Assembly: GCF_002794255.1 (NCBI RefSeq)
Contig: NZ_PGGW01000040.1
Location: 1-64,000 of the forward strand
Source of the DNA: Streptomyces carminius
GTDB lineage: Bacteria; Actinomycetota; Actinomycetes; Streptomycetales; Streptomycetaceae
Length of the DNA stretch: 64,000 bases
Direction of reading: 5' to 3'
Shown: positions 34,027 to 42,942 of the stretch, piece by piece
Layout: each line of letters starts with the position of its first letter
Numbering within the stretch: the first letter of the stretch is position 1
Notes under the pieces: model-generated
Databases searched by the model: none
What the model saw: the letters and a program-made list of their open reading frames with translations, nothing else
Told to the model about the DNA's origin: nothing
Made by a program: the position numbers and the translations under genes

Positions 34027-35345
34027 TCCTCGACCTCCCCCAGGACCGTCGTGTCCCGGCAGCCGGCCCGCTCGGGCCAGCCGCCGGGAGCTTGCAGGTA
34101 GCGGTCGAGCACGGCTTCGGCCTCCTCCGACATCTTCCTGCGCGTCTCCCTGTCCAGATCCGCGTCGGGCCGGTAGCCGGGATCCTCGATCGTGTCCCCC
34201 TGGTCGAGCCGGTACCCGAACTCGGGGGTCACGGTGACCCGGTGGAACGTCTGGCCGCCGTCGCACACCGACTCCGCCCACAGCGCCAGGGAGGGCAGGG
34301 TGTCCTCGTTCACCGGTGCCGGTGTGAAGTCCCCCCAGGTGCCGGTGTGGCGGCCCCCGGGCTCGGGCGCCCGCGCCGGTCCGGGGCTGCGGGAGCTGTC
34401 GTCGTACGGGTCGGCCTCCCCGGTCTGGTAGAACCGGCGTGCCGCGACGCCGGAGGCGCTGGCCGCGCTCACGCCCTTGATCTCCTTCTCCCCGGCCCCC
34501 ACCTCGAGGTACGCCCGGCACTCCCCCCGGGCGGCATCGAAGGACGGGTCTCCCGACACGTCCCAGAGTCCGTCCGGGACGTGTCCCATGGCCGCGGGGT
34601 CCAGCCAGGCGCACAGGCCCGTGCCCCGGGACTCGCGCGTGTCCGGCTCTTCCGTTTCGGTCTCCTCGTCACCCTCCGGGTCCGGGGCCGGGGGCAGGTC
34701 GCCGAGCGGTTGCGTGCCGCACCCCTGACGCTCGCCCACCCAGTCGGCGACGCGTACGGCCCAGTCGGCGAGCAGCGTTCTGTTCTTCCCGGAGGGCGAG
34801 TACTCGCCCTCCCCCCTGTGCACGGGCATCCCGACCGACACCTTCAGATCCGTGCCCAGGCGGAGACGTCCGGGAGGGCCGTCCGGACAGGGAACGCGCA
34901 GGGACGCCTCCGCCCCTTCCCGGTCCGACACCCCCGAGAAGCCGTCCGGCAGCCGGTAGGGAAAGAGCCAGCGGTACATGTCGTCCGCTGGTTCCTCGTC
35001 CTCGGGGGACCACGGCGCCACACGCAGCCGGACCTGCTCACCGCCCTCCCAGCCGAGCAGGCAGTCGGCAAGTGCCCGGCTCTCCTGGCCGGGGTCGAGG
35101 AGCGTGCCGTACTCCTCCGTCCGCGCGGCGGAGTCCTCGGGCAGGAACGCCGCGAGGTGCTCGGCGGGCAGCAGTCCGGCGCACGCCTTCTGCGCCCGGG
35201 CGCGGTTGGCGTCGAGTTGCTCGGCGTGCCGCTCGGCGCGCTCGGCCGACTCCGCCCTGACGACGACGGTGGCGGCGACAGCGGTGGTGACGACCGCGCA
35301 GGCAACGAGAGCCAGTGCTCTCTTCCGCCGCCACAGAGGCCTCAT
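34002..35345 (-). CDS. Membrane-anchored secreted hypothetical protein 3
   Basis: 447 residues from the ATG at 35345 (GGGGGAG before it). MRPLWRRKR is followed by a membrane span (ALALVACAVVTTAVAATVVV), a helical stalk (ESAERAERHAEQLDANRARAQ), and then two repeats of a Cys-containing domain (AGLLPAEHLAAFLPED; LCAWLDPAAMGHVPDGLWD). An acidic linker (EGDEETETEEPDTRE) separates them. The end, AVLDRYLQAPGGWPERAGC, resembles the ends of its two downstream neighbours. First gene of the three-gene operon. Confidence 0.65.
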   Translation of the reverse strand: MRPLWRRKRALALVACAVVTTAVAATVVVRAESAERAERHAEQLDANRARAQKACAGLLPAEHLAAFLPEDSAARTEEYGTLLDPGQESRALADCLLGWEGGEQVRLRVAPWSPEDEEPADDMYRWLFPYRLPDGFSGVSDREGAEASLRVPCPDGPPGRLRLGTDLKVSVGMPVHRGEGEYSPSGKNRTLLADWAVRVADWVGERQGCGTQPLGDLPPAPDPEGDEETETEEPDTRESRGTGLCAWLDPAAMGHVPDGLWDVSGDPSFDAARGECRAYLEVGAGEKEIKGVSAASASGVAARRFYQTGEADPYDDSSRSPGPARAPEPGGRHTGTWGDFTPAPVNEDTLPSLALWAESVCDGGQTFHRVTVTPEFGYRLDQGDTIEDPGYRPDADLDRETRRKMSEEAEAVLDRYLQAPGGWPERAGCRDTTVLGEVEEWRIPVGG

Positions 35346-35464
35346 GTGTCTCCCCCTCACACCGGCGACCGACGCTACCAAGGGTGGTGGGAGGTGTGCC
35401 AAAGGGTTCGGGCGGCGTGTGCCGGGGCCGGACGGCGGGCGTCCGTACGGTGAGAGATCGCGGG

Positions 35465-35480
35465 AGTGGACTAGACCTTT
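35465..35480. promoter_or_regulatory. DasR-responsive element (dre) upstream of nagK-nagA
   Basis: AGTGGACTAGACCTTT matches a dre sequence AGTGGTCTAGACCACT at 13 of 16 positions, including the CTAGACC core. It lies 27 bases before the nagK start. DasR is a GntR-family repressor released by glucosamine-6-phosphate, and nagKA is a known target in S. coelicolor. Confidence 0.75.
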
Positions 35481-35506
35481 GCCGGGACGCGGGTGACACT
35501 GTCCCC

Positions 35507-36472
35507 GTGACCCGTGACAGCGACCCTCCGTACACCCCGTACGTCGTCGCCCTCGACGTGGGCGGCACCGGCATCAAGGCCGCCCTGATCGGCGCCGACC
35601 ACACTCCGCTCCTGCGGGAGCGGCGGCCCACCGGCCGCCAGGACGGGCCGGAGGCCGTCGTCGAGGGCGTCCTCACCCTCGCCGCGGAGCTGCGCAAGGC
35701 GGGGGTCGAGCGGTACGGCGCCGGGCCGGCCGCCGCGGGGATCGCCGTGCCGGGGCTGGTCGACGAGGCGCGCGGGACCGCCGTCTGGTCCGCCAACCTC
35801 GGCTGGCGGGACGTCCCGCTGCGCGCCCTGCTCGCGGACCGGCTGGGCGGCACGGTGCCCGTCGCCGTCGGGCACGACGTGCGCGCCGGCGGGCTGGCCG
35901 AGGGGCGGATCGGGGCGGGCGCGGGGGTGGACCGCTTCCTGTTCACGGCGCTGGGCACCGGCATCGCCGGGGCCATCGGCATCGACGGCCGGGTGGAGCC
36001 CGGCGCCCACGGCGGCGCGGGCGAGATCGGGCACATCACCGTACGCCCGGACGGCCCGGAGTGCGGCTGCGGGCGGCGCGGCTGCCTGGAGACGCTCGCC
36101 TCGGCCGCCGCCGTCGGCCGGGCCTGGGCGGCGGCGAGCGGCGACCCGGCGGCGACGGCGGCCGGTGCCGCCGCGGCCGTCGAGGCGGGCGACGCGCGGG
36201 CCGCCGCCGTCTGGCGCGACGCGGTGGACGCGCTCGCCGAGGGCCTGCTCACCGCGGTGACCCTGCTGGACCCGCGGACGGTGATCGTCGGCGGCGGGCT
36301 CGCCGAGGCGGGCGCCACGCTCCTGGACCCGCTGCGCGCGGCCCTGGCCGCGAAGGCCACCTTCCAGCGGCTCCCCACGATCGTCCCGGCGGCCCTCGGG
36401 GACGCCGCCGGCTGCCTGGGCGCGGGGCTCCTCGCCTGGGACCTACTCTCCGCGGAGGTTTCGAGCCCATGA
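35507..36472 (+). CDS. nagK: ROK-family N-acetylglucosamine kinase
   Basis: 321 residues. ATP-binding VVALDVGGTGIKAALIG at the N-terminus, the catalytic Asp in VGHDVRAGGLAE, FTALGTGIAGAI, and the ROK zinc motif CGCGRRGCLE. It phosphorylates GlcNAc (or glucose) with ATP. Assignment to NagK rests on the nagA gene coupled to it by ATGA and on the dre site upstream. The GTG at 35507 lacks a strong ribosome-binding site. Confidence 0.87.
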   Translation: MTRDSDPPYTPYVVALDVGGTGIKAALIGADHTPLLRERRPTGRQDGPEAVVEGVLTLAAELRKAGVERYGAGPAAAGIAVPGLVDEARGTAVWSANLGWRDVPLRALLADRLGGTVPVAVGHDVRAGGLAEGRIGAGAGVDRFLFTALGTGIAGAIGIDGRVEPGAHGGAGEIGHITVRPDGPECGCGRRGCLETLASAAAVGRAWAAASGDPAATAAGAAAAVEAGDARAAAVWRDAVDALAEGLLTAVTLLDPRTVIVGGGLAEAGATLLDPLRAALAAKATFQRLPTIVPAALGDAAGCLGAGLLAWDLLSAEVSSP

Positions 36473-37686
36473 CGGCGAAGACGGCGCCCACTCAGGGGTC
36501 CGCCCAGGGGTCCACTCAGGGGCCCGCCCGGCGCACCGTGCTGACCGGCGCCCGGGTGGTGCGCCCGGACGGGGTGGACGGTTCGGACGGGAACGGGCGG
36601 GTGACCGTCGAGGGCACCCGGATCGCCGCGGACGCCCCCGGCGAGGCGGGCACGCTCGATCTGACCGGGCACTGGATCGTGCCCGGCTTCGTCGACATGC
36701 ACGTCCACGGCGGCGGGGGCGCCTCCTTCTCCTCCGGCTCGGCCGAGGAGGCGCTGCGGGCGGTCGCCACCCACCGGGCGCACGGCACGACCACCCTGGT
36801 CGCCTCCACGGTGACCGGCGACCTGGAGGACCTGGCCCGGCAGGCGGCGGTGCTGTCGGAGCTGGTCGAGCAGGGCGACCTGGCGGGCGTCCACTTCGAG
36901 GGGCCGTTCATCTCCCCGCACCGCTGCGGCGCCCACGACCCCGCACTGCTGCGCGACCCGGACCCGGCCGACGTCCGCAAGCTGCTGGACGCGGCGCGCG
37001 GCACGGCGCGGATGGTGACGCTCGCGCCGGAGCTGCCCGGCGGTCTGGAGTCGGTGCGGCTGCTGGCGGAGGAGGGCGTGATCGCGGCCGTCGGCCACAC
37101 CGACGCCGCCTACGAGGCGACGCTCCGGGCCGTCGAGGCGGGCGCCACGGTCGCCACCCACCTGTTCAACGCGATGCCCGTGCTGCGGCACCGCGAGCCC
37201 GGCCCGGTGGCGGCGCTGCTGGCGGACGAGCGGGTGACGGTCGAGCTGATCAACGACGGCGTCCATCTGCACCCGGCCGTCCTGGGACTGGCCTTCGCCC
37301 GCGCGGGAGCCGGCCGGGTGGCGTTCGTCACCGACGCCATGGGCGCGGCCGGGATGGGCGACGGCCTCTACCCGCTCGGCCCGCTGACCGTGCGGGTCAC
37401 CGACGGTGTCGCCCGGCTGGCGGAGGGCGGCTCGATCGCCGGCTCGACGCTCACCCTGGACCGGGCGCTGCGGCGCGCGGTGACGGTGGACGGGCTGCCG
37501 GTGGAGGACGCGGTACGGGCCCTGTCGGCCAACCCGGCGCGGCTGCTGGGGGTGGCCGACCGGGTGGGGTCGATCGAGCCGGGCAAGGACGCCGATCTGG
37601 TGGTGCTGGACGCCGAGTACCGGCTCACGGGGGTCATGCGCAAGGGCGAGTGGGTGGTCGCCCCGGGCACCCGCGCCGCGGGATGA
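36469..37686 (+). CDS. nagA: N-acetylglucosamine-6-phosphate deacetylase
   Basis: 405 residues, amidohydrolase fold. It removes acetate from GlcNAc-6-phosphate to give glucosamine-6-phosphate, the signal that releases DasR. Metal and substrate residues are visible in FVDMHVHGGGG, VHFEGPFISPHR, AVGHTDAAYEA, THLFNAMPVL, INDGVHLHPAV and FVTDAMGAAGMGDG. GGAGG precedes the ATG. It would also take the product of MurQ. The neighbouring SIS isomerase is dead, so glucosamine-6-phosphate must be handled by another enzyme. Confidence 0.95.
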   Translation: MTAKTAPTQGSAQGSTQGPARRTVLTGARVVRPDGVDGSDGNGRVTVEGTRIAADAPGEAGTLDLTGHWIVPGFVDMHVHGGGGASFSSGSAEEALRAVATHRAHGTTTLVASTVTGDLEDLARQAAVLSELVEQGDLAGVHFEGPFISPHRCGAHDPALLRDPDPADVRKLLDAARGTARMVTLAPELPGGLESVRLLAEEGVIAAVGHTDAAYEATLRAVEAGATVATHLFNAMPVLRHREPGPVAALLADERVTVELINDGVHLHPAVLGLAFARAGAGRVAFVTDAMGAAGMGDGLYPLGPLTVRVTDGVARLAEGGSIAGSTLTLDRALRRAVTVDGLPVEDAVRALSANPARLLGVADRVGSIEPGKDADLVVLDAEYRLTGVMRKGEWVVAPGTRAAG

Positions 37687-37713
37687 CGCGCGGTTCACAA
37701 CGAATCACAACGA

Positions 37714-37760
37714 AGTGGCGGCGGTTGGCCCGCGCACCCTGGGCCAACCGCCGCCGCTTT
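37714..37760 (+). terminator. Terminator of nagK-nagA
   Basis: GGCGGCGGTTGGCCC (37717-37731) and GGGCCAACCGCCGCC (37741-37755) form a perfect 15-bp stem with a 9-nt loop, followed by GCTTT. It is 30 bases after the nagA stop, just past a tandem CACAACGAA. Confidence 0.85.
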
Positions 37761-37867
37761 GGCATGATCGCTCGCGCGGTCGCCGCGCCCACGGCACCGT
37801 GGTACCGCGGAAGGCCCGCGAAGACGCGCGCGCAGACGTACGCCCGCCGGTGGGAGGTGGAGCCCCG

Positions 37868-38859
37868 ATGATCCTGACCGTCACGCTCAACGCGGCCCTG
37901 GACATCACCTACCGCGTTCCCCGTCTGGAGCCCCACGGCTCCCACCGCGTCCGGGAGGTGACCGAGCGGCCGGGCGGCCGGGGCGTGCACGCGGCCCGGG
38001 TGCTGGCCGCCCTGGGGCACGAGACGGTGGTGACGGGGTTCGCCGGCGGCACCGCGGGGGAACGGCTGCGGGAGCTGCTCGCGGCGGAGACCTCCGTGAC
38101 GGACGCGCTGGTGGCCACGGCCGGCGCCACCCGCCGCACCGTGACGGTCATGCCGGAGTGCCCGCCGGACACCGGGACGGGAGCGGGGGCGGGAACGGGA
38201 ACGAAAGCGGGGGCGGGGACGGCTGCCGGGGCGGGGAGCGCCACGCTGTTCGGCGAGCCGGGCCCGCACATCGCCCCCGGCGAGTGGGAGCGCCTGCTGG
38301 ACACCTACCGCGGCCTGCTGTCCGGCGCCGACGCCGTCGCCCTGTGCGGCAGCCTGCCGCCCGGCGTGCCCGTCGGCGCGTACGGGACGCTCATACGCGC
38401 CGCCCGCGCCGCGGACGTGCCCGTCCTGCTGGACACCGGCGGGGAACCGCTGCGGCGCGGGCTCGCCGCCCGGCCGGACCTCGTCAAGCCCAGCGCCGAG
38501 GAGCTGGCCGGTATCACCGGCTCCACCGAGCCGCTGCACGCCGCGCGGCTGGTGCGGCGGCGCGGGGCGTCGTCGCCTCCCTGGGCGCGGACGGGCTGCT
38601 GGCGCTCACCCCGGACGGCACCTGGCGCGTCCCCCCGCCCCGGCGGCTGTCGCCCGCGCCGGCCGGCGCGGGCGACTCGGTGGCCGCCGCGCTGCTCGCC
38701 GGCCTGGTCGAGGGGCTGGCCTGGCCGGAGCGGCTGGCCCGGGCCGCCGCGCTGGCGGCGGCGACCGTACGGGCCGCGGCGGCGGGCGGGTTCGACCGGG
38801 CGCTCTACGAGGAGCTGCTGCCGGAGGTGACGGTCACCCCGCAGCCGATGGCGGCCTGA
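37868..38859 (+). pseudogene. PfkB-type 1-phosphofructokinase/tagatose-6-P kinase, frameshifted
   Basis: The first part (ILTVTLNAALDITYRV, GGRGVHAARVLAALG, LCGSLPPGVP, DTGGEPLRRGL, VKPSAEELAGI) reads from the ATG at 37868 (GGAGG upstream). At about 38569, near a GGGG run, the homology continues one frame back: VVASLGADGLLAL, APAGAGDSVAAALLAGL (catalytic Asp), to 38859. One extra base would restore about 330 residues. A Gly-Thr-Ala low-complexity insert (about 38165-38240) is also unusual. It may be a true pseudogene or a base-calling error. Confidence 0.7.
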
Positions 38860-39062
38860 CGGCCCCGACCGGGAACGGGATCGGGGCCGGGAACGGGCGA
38901 GCGGGCGGTGGAGCCGCGCGGGTGTCCGCGGACGGCCCGCGGGGCGACGGCCGGAACGATGGCGGCCTTCCCCGGAGGCCGCCGGCCCGTCAGATCCGGA
39001 CCGGAGTCAGAGCCGGAGTCAGGGCCGGAGTCCGGACCACCGTCAGGGCCCGGTGACCGCCG

Positions 39063-40049
39063 TCAGTCGCGGACGTGCCCCTTCTTCAGCCACACCTGGT
39101 CGAGGACGAACTCGCACTGGTTGCCCTCCGCGCAGGCGATCTGCACCGTGTTGGTGCCCTTGTTCAGGTCCAGCCAGGCGAAGGTGCGGGTCCAGCCCTT
39201 GTCCCACTCGCCCTCCTTGGCCTGGGCGAAGTTCTTCATGTTGAGCCCCTGCTCACGGGGCTTGCCGTTCACCACGAGGGTGGAGTCGGCGTCCTTGCCG
39301 GGCACTCCGTAGCCGACGAACAGCGTGTACTTGCCGTCCTCGGGGACGTCGAAGCTCCAGGAGGCGGAGGCGCCGGGGGCGTTGAAGCCGGCGACGTACT
39401 TGCCGCCCTTGGCCTGGGCGCCGGGGATGTCGCCGGCCACCGCCGGGCCGCCCTCCAGCCGGAGGCTGATCGCGTCCTCCTCGGGCAGGGTGCTCTGCGG
39501 CTTCTTGTCCTGGTCGGCGTTCTTCTCCTTGTCCTGACCGCCCTCGCCGTCCTGGCCCGCGCCGTCGGCACCGGGCTCCTGGACGCTGCCCGCCTGGTTC
39601 CCGGCCGAGCCCTCGTCGTCGCTGAAGGCGATGGCCGCGCCCACCCCGAGCACCACGGCCGCGACGACCGCGAGGGCGCCGACCAGCAGGCCCTTGTGGT
39701 TGCGGCCCCGGGCCGCCGCGCGCCCGCCGGGGCCCGCCGCGGCGCCGTGCCGGGCCGCGGCCCGGCCGCCGGGCATGGTCTCGGGGGCCGCGTAGTGCGC
39801 GTTCGGCTGCGGCTGCTGGTGGGGCTGCTGGTGCGGCTGCTGGTGGGACTGGGGCTGCTGCGGCGGTTGCTGCCCGCCGTAGCGGCGCTCGCCCACCGCC
39901 CGGACCTGGTTGTACGAGGTCCGGGGAACCCCGGGCTGCTGTGTCGCCGCGCCGCCCGCACCTCCGCCCGCGCTGCCGTCGGAGCGGTAGAGGTAGGCGA
40001 ACGGGTCGTCGTTCTCCGGCGTGCCCGAACCGTTGTTACCGGCGGTCAT
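39063..40049 (-). CDS. Membrane protein with C-terminal carbohydrate-binding (CBM35-like) domain
   Basis: 328 residues. The cytoplasmic N-terminus is disordered and Gln/His/Pro-rich (HQQPHQQPHQQPQ), then one membrane span (GLLVGALAVVAAVVLGVGAAIAF), an acidic linker (GQDGEGGQDKEKNADQDKK) and a beta-sandwich about 130 residues long: AISLRLEGG, FNAPGASASWSFDVPEDGKY, and a disulfide pair in IACAEGNQCEF. Such modules bind sugars outside the cell. It lies between amino-sugar genes and cdgB, but a functional tie is unproven. Confidence 0.75.
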   Translation of the reverse strand: MTAGNNGSGTPENDDPFAYLYRSDGSAGGGAGGAATQQPGVPRTSYNQVRAVGERRYGGQQPPQQPQSHQQPHQQPHQQPQPNAHYAAPETMPGGRAAARHGAAAGPGGRAAARGRNHKGLLVGALAVVAAVVLGVGAAIAFSDDEGSAGNQAGSVQEPGADGAGQDGEGGQDKEKNADQDKKPQSTLPEEDAISLRLEGGPAVAGDIPGAQAKGGKYVAGFNAPGASASWSFDVPEDGKYTLFVGYGVPGKDADSTLVVNGKPREQGLNMKNFAQAKEGEWDKGWTRTFAWLDLNKGTNTVQIACAEGNQCEFVLDQVWLKKGHVRD

Positions 40050-40186
40050 TCCGTGCGCTCCTCCACTACGGGTACCTGCCCGGCGCAGCCTACCTCTTTC
40101 GGGGTAAAGGGAGTGTCTTCCTTGCGCTCGGTTGCGTACCGGCCCCGTAACCGTTCCGGAACAGTCCGGATGTCCTGGAACGAAAC

Positions 40187-41839
40187 TCAGCCCGCCCTGC
40201 GCCGGGCCCCCGAACGCGACCGCTTCTCGACGTACATCCGCTGGTCCGCGGAGTGCAGGACCTCCTCGGCGGACATCCCGCACCCCGCCCAGCTGATCCC
40301 GAAGCTGGCCCCGACCCGCACCGCGCGGCCCTCCACCCTGATGGGCGGAATGATCGCGTTGCGCAACCGTACCGCCAGGTCCTGGGCGTCGGAGCGGGCC
40401 AGGTTGTCGGCCAGCACCACGAACTCGTCACCGCCGAGCCGGGCGACCGTGTCGTTCTCCCGCACCCCGTTGGCCAGCCGGCGGGCCACCTCGATCAGGA
40501 CGGCGTCGCCGCAGTGGTGGCCGAAGCGGTCGTTGATCGACTTGAAGCCGTCGAGATCGCAGAAGAGGACCGCCAGCCCCTTCTCCATGGGACTGTCCAC
40601 GGTGGGCGGGAAGGTGTGCACATGGTGGTCGAAGCCGCCCACCGGCGCCGGGAACGCGCCGGTGAAGCCGCCCGCGGCGCCGTTCCCCGGGCCGCTCTGC
40701 GCGAACCCGCCGCCGAGCACCGCCCCGCTGGGCGCGAGCTGCGCCGCGCCGGACACCGCCACGGGCTTGTCGCACAGCCGGGCGCCGAGCCTGGCCCGCA
40801 GCTCGGCGCTGTTGGGCAGCCCGGTGAGCGCGTCGTGGCTGGCCCGGTGGGCGAGCTGGAGCTCGTGCCGCTTGCGCTCCTCGATGTCCTCGACATGGGT
40901 GAGCAGGAAGCGCGGGCCGTCGGTCGCGTCGGCGACCACGGAGTTGCGCAGGGACACCCACACGTACGACCCGTCGCGCCGGCACAGCCGCAGCTCGGCC
41001 CGGCCGCCCTCGGCGGAGGTGCGCAGCAGGGTGGCCCGGTCCTCGGGGTGGACCAGGTCGGAGAAGCCGTACCGCCGCAGTGTGGCGGCGGGACGGTCCA
41101 GCAGCCGGCACAGGGCGTCGTTGATCCGCACCAGCCGGCCGTGGTGGTCACCGCCCAGCTCGGCGACGGCCATGCCGCTGGGCGCGTACTCGAACGCCTG
41201 CCGGAAGCTCTCCTCACTGGCCCGCAGCGCCTGCTGCTCGCGCTCCAGCCGGACCAGCGCGCGTTGCATGTTCGCCCGCAAACGCGCGTTGCTGATCGCG
41301 ATGCCCGCCTGGAAGGCGTACATCTGCAGCGCCTCGCGCCCCCACGCTCCCGGACGCCTCCCGGTGCGGGGTTTGTCGACGGAGATGACCCCCAGCAGAT
41401 CACCGTCGGAGGAGTACATCGGCGCCAGGAGGAGGTCCATGGGATGCCACTCGTCGGCGTACCGGGGGGCCGGCCCGGCGGCGTGCCACTGCGGCACGTC
41501 GTCGTCGAGCAGGACCCACGACTCGGTGTACGGGATGAACCGCAGCTCGCCCCAGCGCTCCCCCATGGCCAGCCGCCGCTCCCAGGCCGCACGCGAGCCG
41601 GTGCGGCCCGCCAGCATGGCCTCGGCGCCCTCGCTGCCTGCGACGGCGGCCACCACGAGGTCCCCGTCGGGCTTGACGAGGTTGACCGCGGCCATTTCGA
41701 AGTCGAGGCCCTTCACGACCCCGTCGGCGACGGTTTGCAGGGTGTCCGCCAGGCTGCGCCCGGTGTTGAGCTCCGCCATGGACTGGTGGAGCATGCGCAG
41801 GGTGGCGAGGCGCACATAGGGCTCCGACTCGGCTTCCAT
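40187..41839 (-). CDS. cdgB: Diguanylate cyclase, GAF-PAS-GGDEF (CdgB-type)
   Basis: 550 residues from the ATG at 41839 (GGGGGGAGGG upstream). A GAF domain spans about residues 15-180, a coiled segment (LRANMQRALVRLEREQQALR), a PAS domain (SFRQAFEYAPSGMAVAEL to about 330) and a GGDEF domain whose active site LGGDEFVVL is intact. A Gly/Phe-rich insert of about 50 residues interrupts the start of the GGDEF domain. It should make c-di-GMP, which through BldD holds back sporulation. The S. coelicolor homologue lies in the same neighbourhood. A Crp-type site lies about 130 bp upstream. Confidence 0.9.
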   Translation of the reverse strand: MEAESEPYVRLATLRMLHQSMAELNTGRSLADTLQTVADGVVKGLDFEMAAVNLVKPDGDLVVAAVAGSEGAEAMLAGRTGSRAAWERRLAMGERWGELRFIPYTESWVLLDDDVPQWHAAGPAPRYADEWHPMDLLLAPMYSSDGDLLGVISVDKPRTGRRPGAWGREALQMYAFQAGIAISNARLRANMQRALVRLEREQQALRASEESFRQAFEYAPSGMAVAELGGDHHGRLVRINDALCRLLDRPAATLRRYGFSDLVHPEDRATLLRTSAEGGRAELRLCRRDGSYVWVSLRNSVVADATDGPRFLLTHVEDIEERKRHELQLAHRASHDALTGLPNSAELRARLGARLCDKPVAVSGAAQLAPSGAVLGGGFAQSGPGNGAAGGFTGAFPAPVGGFDHHVHTFPPTVDSPMEKGLAVLFCDLDGFKSINDRFGHHCGDAVLIEVARRLANGVRENDTVARLGGDEFVVLADNLARSDAQDLAVRLRNAIIPPIRVEGRAVRVGASFGISWAGCGMSAEEVLHSADQRMYVEKRSRSGARRRAG

Positions 41840-41966
41840 CGCCCTCCCCCCTCGAGTTCCTGAGTGAGCAACTCCAGATGATCCGCTTTTAAACGTCTTC
41901 TCTGACAAGCCACTGAATCACAGTGAGCTGCCCAGTCGGTACACAGGGTCAACAATTCCCCCGCTG

Positions 41967-41982
41967 TGTGACTCATGTCACA
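41967..41982. promoter_or_regulatory. Crp-type palindrome between cdgB and the flavin reductase gene
   Basis: TGTGACTCATGTCACA is a perfect inverted repeat with 5-bp outer arms and fits the Streptomyces Crp motif GTG-N6-GNCAC exactly. It is in the 348-bp divergent region, 128 bp from cdgB. The rest of that region shows nothing further. Confidence 0.6.
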
Positions 41983-42187
41983 GAAGGGTGGGGGCGCGCG
42001 GCCACCACGCCCGGCGGCGCCCCCTCGCCCTCACACCCTTACGGAACGCAAATCACGGCCCTGACCTGCGGAACGTTCAGCCGGTGTACCTAGGTCCGGG
42101 GCGGGACCGGCCTGGTCCCCCGGACCGATGCGCGCCCCCGCGGCGGCGTCTAGCGTTCATGATGTGCACCCGACACCACGACAGCAG

Positions 42188-42745
42188 ATGCCCGAGAACG
42201 TCCCCACTTCGCGGCAGGCCCTCGGCCTCCCCCATGCTGGAGGGGTGAGCGAGGAGGAGTTCCGTGCCGCCATGGCGCGGCTGGCCGCCGGTGTGGTGCT
42301 GGTGACGGCGCACGACCCGGAGGACGGGCCGCGCGGCGAGGACGTGGGAATGACCGCGACCGCCTTCCTCTCGGTCTCACTGGACCCGCCGCTGGTGCTG
42401 GTGAGCGTCCGCGAGGACTCCCGGATGGACGAACTGCTGGAGCGGCAGCCGCTGTGGGCCGCCTCGCTCCTCGCCGAGGACCACCGGCACATCGCGGGCC
42501 GCTTCTCCATGCGGGGCCGGGTCAGCGACCGGCTGCTCTTCCAGGACATGCCCGTCGTCCGCGGCGAGACCTCCGGCGCCCCCCTGGTCGGCGGCGCCCT
42601 GACCACGGTGGAGTGCCGCACCGAGCAGCGGGTGGCCGCCGGCGACCACACCCTGGTGATCGGCCGGGTGCTGGCCACCGCGCTGCCGGGCGCGGAGAAG
42701 GGCCCGCTGACGTACTTCCGGGGCCGGTACCGGCGGCTGGCGTAG
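42188..42745 (+). CDS. Flavin reductase-like FMN-binding protein
   Basis: About 185 residues of the split-barrel flavin reductase family: EEFRAAMARLAAGVVLVTAHDP, MTATAFLSVSLDPPLVLVSV, and the C-terminal VIGRVLATALP...PLTYFRGRYRRL. It would reduce FMN or FAD with NAD(P)H for a partner monooxygenase, none of which is nearby. The start is uncertain: ATG at 42188, or GTG at 42245 just before SEEEFRAAM. The first codons contain CCTCCCCCATGCTGGAGGGG, related to the 28-bp sub-repeat, so the extension may be inserted sequence. Confidence 0.8.
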   Translation: MPENVPTSRQALGLPHAGGVSEEEFRAAMARLAAGVVLVTAHDPEDGPRGEDVGMTATAFLSVSLDPPLVLVSVREDSRMDELLERQPLWAASLLAEDHRHIAGRFSMRGRVSDRLLFQDMPVVRGETSGAPLVGGALTTVECRTEQRVAAGDHTLVIGRVLATALPGAEKGPLTYFRGRYRRLA

Positions 42746-42942
42746 TACCGCGCACCCGCATGCCGCATGCCCGCGTACCGCCGTCAACGGGTTCACCGGC
42801 GCGTCGGGCGCCTTGGCCGATTCCGGGCCCACGGCCCAATTCCCTTTACCCCTGGCGATCTACGGCACCGTAGACTCGCTCTGCCACCCGGCCGACCTGC
42901 CGGCTGGCCGACTGAATCGCCGACCGGGGGAGCGGGAAGGGC

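Noticed and set aside
39837..39860. CRISPR-like tandem at the Gln/His-rich region
   Set aside because: It is a coding repeat (HQQP units) in a disordered protein segment, without spacers. No CRISPR array was seen anywhere in the window.
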